Shown here piece by piece: positions 11,130 to 21,394 of a stretch of DNA of 64,000 nt. A program made the translations under genes and the position numbers. The notes under the pieces are model-generated. The model had not been told where the DNA came from, ran no database searches, and saw nothing but the letters and a program-made list of their open reading frames with translations. Origin of the DNA: Gautieria morchelliformis (taxonomy: Eukaryota > Basidiomycota > Agaricomycetes > Gomphales > Gomphaceae); contig WHVA01000355.1 of the NCBI GenBank assembly GCA_015179125.1, positions 56,668 to 120,667 of the forward strand, given 5' to 3'. Numbering within the stretch: the first letter of the stretch is position 1; the number at the start of each line of letters is the position of its first letter.

Positions 11130-14100
11130 TTACACATGCGCATTCACTTTTTGGAGCTCCTGCAAGCAGGCTTGGGGGACCAGCTCGTCCAGCTGGATTG
11201 CTGCGGGCTCACTGATGAATGCTCGGAGCCAGACATGATCACGGGTCTTGGCCGTGTTGAGCAGGATGTCAGCGGGGCACACGTGACGCACGATGGCAGT
11301 GCGCAGGTTGGTGGCCTCCCGTTCCTGATAAACCACCTGGCTGCGATCGAGGGGACAGTCATGGGCAGCACAGTTGTGTTGCACATTGACAGTACAACAG
11401 AGTTCCTGGAAGTGGTTGGGCCCGAGTAAGCAGCTGGGATTATTTGACAGCAGGACAGCAGGAGGACTTACAGCAGGTGGAATGAGGCGGTGCTCAGAGG
11501 TTAGGGTGAGACGGGGCATGTTGTATGGAGGCACGGGTTGCCCAAGTGCGTGGTCGCGCACGAGCACCCATTGCGCCATGCCGTAGGCATCAGCTTCCGA
11601 TTGTATTTGCGCAAAGGCCTCGAGGACTTGGCACACAACCAATGGCGCATGCGGCCCATTGTTGCGGATAGCGAAGGCGGATATTTGGACGGAGTGGCCA
11701 CTCGTAGTTGCAATGGCCGCTCCCATGCGGAATGGAAGCATCTGAGAGGGATTGGGGCAGCGGAAATAGGTGGAGGAACGGGTTTGTGCCCAGGGGATGG
11801 GCCGTGCTTTGGCCCGGCTGGTCATTGCGCCTGGGTAGGTGGCGAAAATGGAGCAGGGTTCTAGTCAGGCTTGGGAAAACTCACCAGTGTTGGGCACTGG
11901 GTTGGGCCGCATGCCCAGGTACCGCGCAATAATACTGTTCCCGCGCACAAGGGAGGCCGGTCCCGCCGCCACAGTTCGCCATTCTGTGGGGGAGTCATCT
12001 GCGGGGCCAGGCCCGCGTGGCTGATAAGCACCCCCACTCATTAGGTGGCGGATGCGATGGCAATGCGCCGCGCGCTGGGAAATGTCCCGCCCAGGTGCGA
12101 GTCGGTTCAAGTGGATGCTCCAGGACCGTATGATCGCGTTGAATGACTGAAAGACCTCGGTGGCGAATAGGATCGCTGGGCCGTAGCGCCGCACATGCTC
12201 GGGGAGGTGCAGGAGCAGGTGGAATTTTGGTTTGTTGAACCATCTGGGAGTCCAGCGGGCCGTGGTCGCCAGGAAGTGGTTGACTGCTAGGGTTAGGCTG
12301 GTCTGTCATGAAATGTCAGTTCAGATTTTTCAGGGTAGGGTTTCTCTACTTGCCACATGTGCCTCCATGTCGGAAATGGTGGCCACCCACACGCGCGGCA
12401 GCAGGGTCGCCATGGCTGCCCAGGCAGCCATGATCTCTGGAGCAAGCATGTCATAGAGCACAAATATGCCCACCTGCCCAATGGTGTGGAAGTCGCGCCC
12501 TACGAGGGAGCCGGCGTACTGAACATAGGTATGCCCAGGGACGCGCGTGAGGTCCGGATCAAGGCCGCTGACATTCAGGCATGACAGGCGGGCTTTCACG
12601 GTGGTTTTCTGGTCATCACTGAGGCGCTTCATAGCGTCTCTCCAGAAGTATTTGACAATGCCCAAGAGCACCACATGAAGGATCTCACATGGGGTGTCAA
12701 CATGCGGATCGACCCCTGGATGACGATATCAATCCCCGCCCCCAGGTGACAGCGAGGGTGAGAACGATCTCACCTTGCAGCCGCCACACGCTGCTCCAAG
12801 GCCACTCTGGCACGTTTTGGAGTTCTCGCATCACGGCATTTTCAGCTGCCACGCCCGTGAGTCCTTTGCGAGCCTGGTCTATTTTCTTACGGAAATGCTC
12901 AAAAAATGTATCCTTCACCCCAGTATTCGTGGGGACCGCCCGCAGGTCTTTCTGTGGGGCCATCTCTTGCAAACCCTGGAACAACCGGCCGGTCATCTGC
13001 ATCGTTTCATGTCGTTCCCGAGGGCGCCCAACCTGCGGCAAACATGTGAGCCCTCCTAAGAGGCCTAAATCCCCACCCACCTGCATGAAACGTGTGATAC
13101 GGGCCACCATCACATCGTACCCCTCGTGAGAGGGACCACTTTCATCTTCACTGTCATTGTCCACTTGGCGATCATCCTCAACGACCCGCCCTTTGACCCA
13201 GCAACACTGGCAGAAGAACTTGCCACGCAGCCCAATATGGCATGCAAACTCACTCTGCATGGGGTTGTCCCCCAGCATGCCATGCACCGGAATGAAAAAA
13301 AGGACCATCTCATCAAGCTCACAATCATGGGCCCACACGCCATGTGCAGCAATGACACTGGCTCCCCCGCATCTGCAGTTAGCCCAAAGCACGCCACATG
13401 TACAGGGCACATACTCGATTTGGTCCACCACCCCCTCAAGCATCTCCACAGGTGAGGCAATGTTGGAGGTGCACAAGAAATGCACGTTGTAGTCACGCTG
13501 CCACTGGGCCCGTGGCAACCCGGCCAAGGCAAACAGGAAACTGTAATGCTCGTTCCACTTTTTGGAACGGTTCCCCGAAGTATCATCGCAGTACAACCAC
13601 ACTGGGCATGATACCACCCGGTGACCCTTAGCCCGTGTCCGCCAGCCGTTGGGCAGCTCATGCTCCCACTTGCGCACCGGCTCCCCCACATGATCATGAA
13701 AACCTTGCCAATCGTGAGGGGGCGATTCCATGTCCCACATGACAGACACTCACCCCAAATTGAATCCGGCCCCGGCATTCCCCGTGCCCTGTGTGCGCCT
13801 AGGAGGTCCGGATAATTGAGTAGGAGGGTCTCCACGTCAAAAGTCAGCTCCTCCCCTTTGTCAATGACCCATCCCCATTGTCCATTCCTGAAGGACGTCC
13901 CCATCCTCCACCCCTTGCCCCACAGCTGTTCGTGCCCCCGCGCCCCCTTCATGAACCACCGCTCCACCATACACACTCTGTCATCTCTCAACAGACATGG
14001 CTCAAAAACATAGTAATCTTGCCTTCCCTGATGGATCATCGGGGTGAGGAGCGACGAGGGCATGTCATGTAGCCAACGCGTGGCCTCCCACGTCTCCTCG

Positions 14101-15216
14101 ACAGGCCCCCCCGATCGTGTGGGTAGAAGTGCATGAAAGGGCGCACCTTGGGGTTCGCCAGCTCCTTCAGAACACGATAGAGATCAGTCCCCGTCACACG
14201 AAGTTCAGCCGCAGACACCTACATCTGCAACTAGCCGTCCCATGTCCAACACATAGTACGTGTGGCCCAACGCCCCTTCATACTCTTAACCCCGCATACC
14301 CGTTGCACCCCGTCCCGGGCCGCCTTGATTTGGTTAACAGAAGGCACATGGTCTACCCCGTTACACCTGAGTGTCCACAGAATGAGCTCCTGCTCGATTT
14401 CGGACAACGTTGTTCGCTGCAAATGAGTGACTACGTCCAGAGTACATGACTGTCGGCCCATTCAGCCACAAGCACGGCAAAGCGGACATAAGAGATCACA
14501 ACCACTAACCACACGGTCATGCCACGGCACCCAGTCCTCATCGATGGGATGGTCTCGGCGCCGATCACCTTGAACGCCTGTCCCTGCCATCCACGATCAG
14601 CGTTGTGGCCCTCTGATCATCGTCAGCCACAAACACACGCACAGGACATTGGCCCATCTTCAACGAGCTGGGCCTGTTCAACCTCACTGGCCCCCATAAC
14701 CCCGCACACATCTTCCGCCCACACCCGGTCGCCATCGCTAATGGCCTGAGCTTGGCTATCACGCACTGAAGGCCGATCTTCGACCCCCAACTCCCCATGG
14801 TGCCAAGTGTCGCGAGGGTCATCCATACCCCCGAGGCCATCCTCCCATGAACCCCCGCGTGGTGGCTCATTAGTCTCACCTACCCAGAGTCGGTCCAACC
14901 ACGACGGCCCCACATCCCCTTCCAACGCCAAGGATGCTGTGAGCATCCTGCCTTCATAATCCGCCACGTTGTCCTGGTGCCGCTGAGATGTCTCATGTTC
15001 CCGCGCCCTGCGTAACACGCGAGGAACCTCCCCGTGGTCGCAGAGTAGACAGGCCCATGTGTGCTCGCATTCATCATACACGAAGTCTGTGTCAGGGATG
15101 CCATTCAGCGCCAGCGTACACAGCCAGAGGGATTGAGTCGACTCACGTTCAGGCTCCTGTAACGACTCAACCGAAGACATCACACCGGTATGAACGCCTC
15201 CTGGGGACGATGACAC
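11130..15216 (-). CDS. Large transposase-like protein, multi-exon
   Basis: Order on the minus strand: N-terminal zinc-finger-like region in 15216-14623 (CLLC ... H ... H, spaced as in BED or C2H2 fingers, then an acidic region); a helical region at 14460-14230; ANPKVRPFMHFYP at 14170-14130; a core exon set at 14063-12697 with SCPVWLYCDDTSGNRSKKWN, FLCTSNIASPVEMLE, GVWAHDCELDE and GDNPMQSEFACHIGLRGKFF; then PGHTYVQYAGSLVGRDFH at 12530-12470; FNKPKFHLLLHLPEHVRRYG and the FQSFNAIIRSWSIHLNRLAP stretch at 12240-12100; and a C-terminal exon to 11130 with VNVQHNCAAHDC. This order and these motifs match a large multicopy Agaricomycete family. Introns of about 50-65 bases separate the blocks. One-base frame changes sit in G runs near 14095 and 14260, so it is decayed or affected by homopolymer errors. 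Assignment to Plavaka/CACTA transposases is an inference. Confidence 0.6.
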
Positions 15217-15462
15217 CTATGACAACGTGTTCCAAGCAGTAGCGCTCTCGAAATCAGCCCGCTCAACAGCGGGAGAGCAAACCGATGGGAAATACCAACG
15301 GCAAGTTGCTGTGAGCCACTCACCCATGACCGCCCACACCAAGCGACGACTTGCCGTTTCTGCAGTCGCCGCACACGCGGCAACTAGCCATGGGTCGATA
15401 ATGTGAAGAACCTGATGTATTTTAGATAACCTGATGTACTGTCCTATATAAGGTAGAACAGA

Positions 15463-16011
15463 TTAAACCACGCGCGGGGTGTGCATGACTATTTCATAGA
15501 CCCGGTCAACGAAGTATTGCTGCGCTCGCAGGTCCTCCTGTGCGCTGCTTGCTCGCCTGCCAGAAGCATCGACCCACCCAACATACTGAGTGTCACAGCC
15601 CAGCTGTTGCACCCACATTTTTTTTATGTTCTCGCGCAACCAATCTTGAATGGCATCCTGGCGTATCAACCATCCCGCCTCGTGGATGGCCAGACATCGG
15701 TCACCCTTGAGTCTGGCGAGCGTGAGTTCGAGCTCCTGAATGATCGAACATAACCTGTGATTTTGGACTTGGGCCTGGTGGACCTGCGATTCTAGGTCAC
15801 GTATGCGCATGGGCCGCGCTGGGTGACTGAACTCGAGGGGAGGAGTCCATGTACGTATGGTAGGGGGACGCAGACATGGAACCTGCACCTAATAGATCAG
15901 TAGAACTCAGTATGAGATCGCAGAGGTCCTACTGACGTTTGGGGGGCCGGACGGGGAGAGTGGGGGAGGCGTGACTGGTGAACGGGGCAGTTGGGGCGTG
16001 GTTGCTTCCAT
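15463..16011 (-). CDS. Small coiled-coil protein, probably two exons
   Basis: An ATG at 16011 opens a short P/T/S-rich exon (MEATTPQLPRSPVTPPPLSP) that meets a GT-AG intron near 15930-15890. The frame to 15463 then gives a heptad-rich segment (RIRDLESQVHQAQVQNHRLC, then IIQELELTLARLKGD) and a W-containing C-terminus (QDAIQDWLRENIKKMWVQQL). The reading frame across the intron is not certain. Its place just upstream of the transposase-like gene and on the same strand suggests it belongs to the same element. Confidence 0.4.
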
Positions 16012-16619
16012 TTTAAGTGGGGTGCGGTTGACGGCGCCTTCCTTTGCGCTCGTGTTTGGAGTGTGCACTGCGCAGCCAGAGATAAGCCAGGAAAGATACA
16101 GGAAAATCACCAGAAGCTTACCTCCAAGCGCACCGCTAATAAACTGTGAATCAGTCGTCTGTGAGTCCAATGCGCCTCCTTCGTCGAACAAACTGGGCGT
16201 CGTAGGGAGGCGTCAGCCGCCTGCGCAGCGCTATGTGACGACGCCAGACGTGGGAACATACCGTGCAGTGAGCCGTCGTTTGGCGGACCTGGTCGCAGCT
16301 TGACGTTGACGGCCCGGACGGTTCTTCATGGGGGGACGGGACGGTGACATGAGACAGACAAGGCAACGTCCCGGGTTGGTTGGGGCAGATGACTAAGGGC
16401 TCGAGGGCACTTTGCCCGCAAGCCAGCTTGCATTTTTCACCCATCGACGGGTCAACATTGCCGCAGTTCCCAGGCTTGCTCCGAGAGATCAGGCCGAAGG
16501 TGGACTTCGGACAAACCGAGAAACCGCACATTTGACAGAAGCAGATTGCAGCCGCAGCGCAATCAAGCGCGTGATTACAGTGCAAACCGGTGGTGCGGGC
16601 AAAACATGCAAACCAACCG

Positions 16620-17110
16620 CTGGCTGTGTAACTTGCCGCGACGGCGCTTCTGTCTGTCGTGCTTCTGTTGTCAACCGGAATTTGGCGCTGGCTGTTTCCA
16701 TTAATGGCCTTTTGTGCTGCTGCTTCTGTCGTTTCTATGTGCCGGTAATAGCGCCGCTCCTGACATGCTGTACGGCGCAACCCCTTTCGTATGCGCACTC
16801 TGTGGAGGAGTGTTCAGACTTTCTGTTCTAGATTGTTCTCGCCGTCTGCCAACCTTTTTTTTTTTTTTTTTAGTTTTAATTCTTGCTCCTCTCCATGCAC
16901 ACTAGATAGTTGCTGACATCTATTCACAGTGGAGACGAGGATGCGCTTGAAGCAGCGCTTCAAGTTCGAGTCCACAAATTGCTTTTCACGCCTCGCGCCG
17001 ACTCCGTTGAGAAGTGGAGTTTGGCCAAGAGCAGCCAAGAGCATGGCCGTATCGCAACATATGCCGTGTCAAGAGGCTGTACGAGCAGCACAGGGACGGA
17101 TGCTGGTACG
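16620..17110 (+). repeat. Copy of the 0.9-1.8 kb repeat family
   Basis: Bases 16620-16735 match 915-1010 in the same direction, and 16735-17110 match 1440-1810 inverted. The block includes a 17-base T run at 16855-16871. A 215-codon minus-strand frame over 16151-16798 is an accident of this repeat and is not called. Confidence 0.7.
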
Positions 17111-17309
17111 TATCCTTCAACAGCAACTCAAATTGCTGTCAGCTCGAAAGCAACGTCATTGTCTGGCTTATAAGTATGTGACTATTCAAGAAAACTCGAA
17201 TCGTAAATACAGTGGCCATAATTTATACATTTGGTTTTTCAGCGAACTATTAGAAATAAGTAGACGACAAATGTTATAGCTCCTTGTCGCCACGATTTTT
17301 ATTTTGATC

Positions 17310-17471
17310 ATGAACCGCACAGATCTACGGAAGCTGAATGCTTTCCTGGAGCAGTATGAGAAGGAGAAGATGTTCGAAAACGCGCTGGAGGATTTTGATG
17401 ATTCACTGCGGTGTGTCTTGTTTCTCCTCTCGGTTGTTGGGATTGACACATTCTATTGTTGGATTTCCTAG
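17310..17471 (+). CDS. Short ORF, 53 residues, unknown
   Basis: ATG at 17310 opens MNRTDLRKLNAFLEQYEKEK, followed by MFENALEDFDDSL and a hydrophobic tail ending at 17471. The amphipathic helical look is the only support. There is no family match, splice evidence or repeat copy, so it may be chance. Confidence 0.2.
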   Translation: MNRTDLRKLNAFLEQYEKEKMFENALEDFDDSLRCVLFLLSVVGIDTFYCWIS

Positions 17472-17895
17472 AGCAACAGTAGAAAGAGTACAAAGCGTGC
17501 GAGAGTGAAGATTACATTTCTTATGTCGGTACCTCGTATTCTTGTGAAGCGCTCCTTGGGCTTACGGGCCACTGCCGCTTTTAGAACTCACAAGGGCCAG
17601 CGGCTGCGCACCCCAATGAAGCGAGGTGGGTACGTTTTGGCATTAGTTTCGAATACTTTGTACATCAGGACTATACGCGCCAGACGTAATTCCACTGGAT
17701 CCAAGGTCCTACTTTGCTCCAAACCTCTTCCATGGAAGAGTTAACAGAAGGTTACTGGGATACAACCTGAACCCCGGATCTGCCAGAAATGGAGAAAAAT
17801 TGGAATGGGAAATCTCGAACGACAACTTCAATTGTGTAATCCAGCACAATAGATCCTTCGTACTAGTTGTGACTAGCGAGCCTAATTTCTTCTTC

Positions 17896-18850
17896 TTAGT
17901 GTATGCTCCTCCACTTTGCACACTCATCCCTCAGTCGCTCCCATCTCCCATCATTCCAAGTGCGTATTCTCTGCCATTCCTCCGGAAAAAGGAGGAAGTA
18001 CGCTTCCAGGAACGCGGCAATGACAAAGTCGGAGAATGTCGGATGCGTTCCCGTGACGAGCGTATTCCCATCCTTTCCATTCTTATCCAGAAATGCTGCG
18101 AGAACGCCGAACGCTAGATGTTGAAGGGTAAGACCACAAGCTATGAATCGCAAACAAGCCACACGCCTCTTTCTAATTCATCCCGCACCCCATCCCACTT
18201 CTCAGAGCCTTTAGGACAGACGTCTTCAAGTTTTCCGCCGACAATTGGTTCGCGGGTGAGTCTCCAATATCTTTTAATGACAGTCAAGGAAGCCTATCCC
18301 AATATTGCTGCGATAATAATACCACTCACGGACGACTGCCCTCGTTCAAGTGCTTGATCACCTCCGGAAGCGCCATGGGGACGCTTTGCAACGAGACATT
18401 CTTCCAGAAGTGGTCATAGAACAGCTGTTGCAAGGCTTTCGTCCCCGGGGGAAACAGGGCGCCTGTGGATGGGGTTGGGTAGGTCTTGTCGAGATATTCG
18501 GCGATGTGGAAGGAGTCTGAGACGACTGTAGGGCCGCCGGAAGGGGGGATGGATCTACAATCACCGGAATGGTATACCAAGGGCTCCCATCAGGCTTTTT
18601 CTTGGTCGGCGCAGCACCTATACTGCGCATGGTGGGCTCGATTTCAGGATATTCGATCCAGACGGTCTTGTAGGGTACTCCTTTGTAGTTGAGCGCATAC
18701 CTGGTTTAATTTCATAAGTTGCACTGACCCTTGACTCGGACTGCTCGCTGCCGTTGGGACTTACCTCGCCCTCCACACGTTGGGACTCCATGCTTTGCCA
18801 TGAAAGTCGGAAGGTACATCATATAGCGTGATGATACTGTCGGAAGACAT
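17896..18850 (-). CDS. Glutathione S-transferase (fungal-specific type), one frameshift
   Basis: Exon 1 is 18850-18765 (MSSDSIITLYDVPSDFHGKA, then WSPNVWRAR), exon 2 18700-18330, exon 3 from 18261, last exon to 17896; introns are short. The N-terminal thioredoxin-like GST domain is clear: YALNYKGVPYKTVWIEYPEI, PWYTIPVIVDPS, then SDSFHIAEYLDKTYP. The C-terminal helical domain follows (KLEDVCPKGSEKW, FGVLAAFLDKN, THPTFSDFVIAAFLEA, RIRTWNDGRWERL). The N-terminal WSPNTW-type motif points to the fungal FuA or related soluble GSTs that conjugate glutathione to small electrophiles, often linked to wood-extractive detoxification; that class call is tentative. A run of six C near 18560 puts the two halves of the N-domain in different frames, one base short of continuity. 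The exon 3 donor near 18165 may be GC-AG. It is either a recent pseudogene or a normal gene with a sequencing error. Confidence 0.8.
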
Positions 18851-20100
18851 GTTACAGTGCCGGTCGGGTAGGGGTTGGGCAGACTTATAAGAAAGGGAAC
18901 GCTGTCTTACAGTGATCAATCGACTGACATCGAGGCACACATCACATTACAAAAAGCGCTGGGTTTACAAGTTGAACTATTACTATATTAGCAAATGCTA
19001 GCTCAGATGCGACACCTTACAGCATAGAACGTACTAATCTCCATGGTATCAGATATATATCTACGTGGAGAATCTGGGCGTCACGCGCGTGTAGATGTCT
19101 TGAAGTACTCATATGTAACTATATCATATTTGGCTCCCGTATCGTCCATCAGCTGAGGAGTAGTCGCTAATTAACTATTCTTAGTTTACAGGGCATGTGC
19201 CATCAGTAAAAAACCGAAATGCCCGGAAGCGCAAAGCAGCTTAGAGCGAGATATATTAGAGTGGCCGCCGGCACCTAGCGAGGCCGCTGCACAGAAACAC
19301 TTATTCGAAACACCGTATGTAGAATACATGTACATGAGAAAAAGGAAACAAAAGAAGCAGTCTGGCGCGGTGACAGCGGATGGTAATACCTGGCGACAGC
19401 ACAATACGATCGAATAGAGAGGGAGGGAGGGATCTCAAATTAAAAACTATAAACTGGACTGGGTGTGAGCACGGCAGGCGAGCGGAACAGCAAGCATTAC
19501 CTGTGCGAAGTGGGGGTGCGACGAGACTCACACAGGCAATGGAGGGGACTAAATATGGTGGAGTCCCCCGCTGAGACACGCAGAGGAGTAGAGGAGAGGT
19601 TGAAACAGACGGCGGAAAAACAGGAGGGTGACTCCGAACGGGGTCACGTGCAACTAGTGTCTTGGGTCCCCGCCCCGGATGAAAGGCAGGGTCGGGCTCG
19701 GGCCACATACTTTGAGGTATGCTATATGTGATATCAATCCAAGTGATTAAAGATACGACGACCGGATTGAGCAGAAAACGTCTCCCGTGACATATTGGTT
19801 CAGGCACGCTGCGAGTCGACGCAAGTCTCACCTCTCCACTCTTTTCCCGCGATGAGCCTGGGATCAATGATGTGCCACATCCCTGACCCAGGGAAAAATC
19901 AATACAAGGACTGCCGTGGGTTCTGAGTGCGTTTCAAACCTCATTTTACCCTAACCTTTTGCTTAGCTTCAAGCGATGGTCCTCAACTACAAGACGCTAC
20001 TTCGGGAATACGACCGCCGTCGTGCACACTCAGAAACTCCCTACCGAGCGCCAGTTGTCAATAAGGTGCTGTTTTATTTGGTTGTGTTAATAGGGCCGTC
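18851..20100. other. Intergenic, nothing firmly recognised
   Basis: The region upstream of the GST gene holds a possible short exon at 19976-20066 (MVLNYKTLLREYDRRRAHSE) followed by a donor-like site, without a family match. A 188-codon minus-strand frame (19301-19867) has no protein signature. Confidence 0.4.
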
Positions 20101-20560
20101 TTACTTTGGCCAGAGCAAATCGAGCGTATGTGCCTGAGGCGGAGTTTGCGTCGGAGGATGAAGCCCAACGGAAACGTGCTCAGCGGGTTCGTTTTTGGTC
20201 GAAGACTCAGGTGGGCGACCAGGAGGGTCTGGGAGAAGGTTCGTCATTATGTATGTTTTATATGTGCCTTTGGCTCATATTGTGCGTGTTGGATAGATTG
20301 ATGATGAGGACAAAAAGACTATTCTTGCTGCAGTGAAGGGCACGACGCGCTGGATTGACGCCAATGGACAGAGCGCCACCGCTGATGAACTAGAAGAGAA
20401 GTTATCCGGTGTGTAACTATCCCTGAGACCCACCGTTGTTCTTATCGCAGAGGTCCAAGCCATTGTGACCCTAATTACATCGAACTTGTACGCCGATGGT
20501 GCTGGCCCACAATCGCATGGACCTGGAGAGGAAGACGAGAAGTTGACGGAGGAAGATCGC
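20101..20560 (+). pseudogene. Hsp70 (BiP/Kar2-type) C-terminal fragment, decayed
   Basis: Plus-strand pieces in order match the C-terminal substrate-binding and lid region of ER Hsp70: EQIERM (other frame) and PEAEFASEDEAQRKR at 20108-20180, SKTQVGDQEGLG near 20200-20240, an intron, DDEDKKTILAAVKGTTRWID and ANGQSATADELEEKLS at 20298-20410, a second intron, then EVQAIVTLITSNLYADGAGP to about 20515. BiP-type chaperones fold secreted proteins in the ER. The ATPase domain is absent, a frameshift lies at about 20125, and the expected HDEL-type end is not seen. Introns are kept, so it came from genomic DNA and not from a reverse-transcribed message. Confidence 0.7.
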
Positions 20561-20777
20561 ACGACGAACTATAGAGGCTACTACGACTTGGGCCTGAGGT
20601 GCAATAAGGGGTTGGGAACAATGGGGGGATGTACTTGCCAACCCCTTCCCCGCATCATTGTTCCCGCCCCATTATTGCACTCCAGGCCCAACCCCAACCC
20701 AGCCACGGACCTGGGGAGGAAGACGAGGAGTTGCCGGGGGACAATCGCACGATGAACTATAGAGGCTACCATGACTT
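20519..20777 (+). repeat. Hairpin insert flanked by a 71-base direct duplication
   Basis: Bases 20519-20589 are repeated with about ten changes at 20707-20777 (both end 'actatagaggctac'). Between them, 20591-20689 is an imperfect palindrome: 'gcaataaggggttgggaaca' pairs with the complement of 'tgttcccgccccattattgc'. It abuts the Hsp70 fragment. The layout suggests either a foldback insertion or a palindrome-associated duplication. Confidence 0.65.
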
Positions 20778-21394
20778 TCTCCCTTGTAGCATTTGTGGTA
20801 GCCGGTCGTACTGGTCCAGCATGCCAGTGTGAAGAGCTGTTTCGGCGTTAGCAGAGTCGGTGGATTGATTAACCATACAAGATATATTCATAAGACAGTA
20901 AGGGATAGATTCATACCGAAACCATGCTGGTATAGTTAGCCAACATCAGTCCGGGGAGCCAGGAAATGAAGGAGGCGAGCTGGCGTTCGCGGATGCGAAG
21001 GAGGGATTGGTAGACCTGGGGGTAGAATTAAGGGCAGGTGAGGGCTGAAAGGAGAGACAGACAAGAGGAGAGCGTTCTAAGTAGTAAGCGGAATGATGAC
21101 GAGTCGAAAGCTGGCCGAAACTATCCGAAGCAGTCATAGACGAACTCGGCCCGCAACAACGCTACTAGTGCACCAGCCCGCAACTCCGGTTTGACGAGCA
21201 AGTTCATTAGAGTGTTTCATGCTTGTACTTTCATGGCAGTTCCTGAAAAAGCACCAGAAACATGAATTGCAAGCGCCGTCGGTCTTTACAACATTTTGGC
21301 AATGAGCAGTTTTTGCTGATGTGGGTCCATGTGGATATGTTGGCTTCCGAGTCTGTGGCAATGCAGGCGGCAACGCTGTGCTCTCTATGACACT

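Larger units (their letters stand above)
8999..16011 (-). mobile_element. Three-ORF transposase-like locus (Plavaka/CACTA-like, inferred)
   Basis: Three minus-strand coding units are packed here: a coiled-coil ORF (16011-15463), a large multi-exon protein (15216-11130) and a companion protein (10776-8999). The large protein belongs to a family found in many copies in Agaricomycetes and carries a DNPMQSE motif that I relate, by memory of the families, to Plavaka-type (CACTA supergroup) DDE transposases. I could not find terminal inverted repeats or a target duplication, so element limits are only the coding limits. Frameshifts in G and C runs mean it may be inactive or the sequence may have indel errors. 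Confidence 0.5.

Noticed and set aside
16151..16798. 215-codon minus-strand ORF rich in C and R.
   Set aside because: It spans the edge of a dispersed repeat (16620-16735), and its other copies do not keep the frame open.
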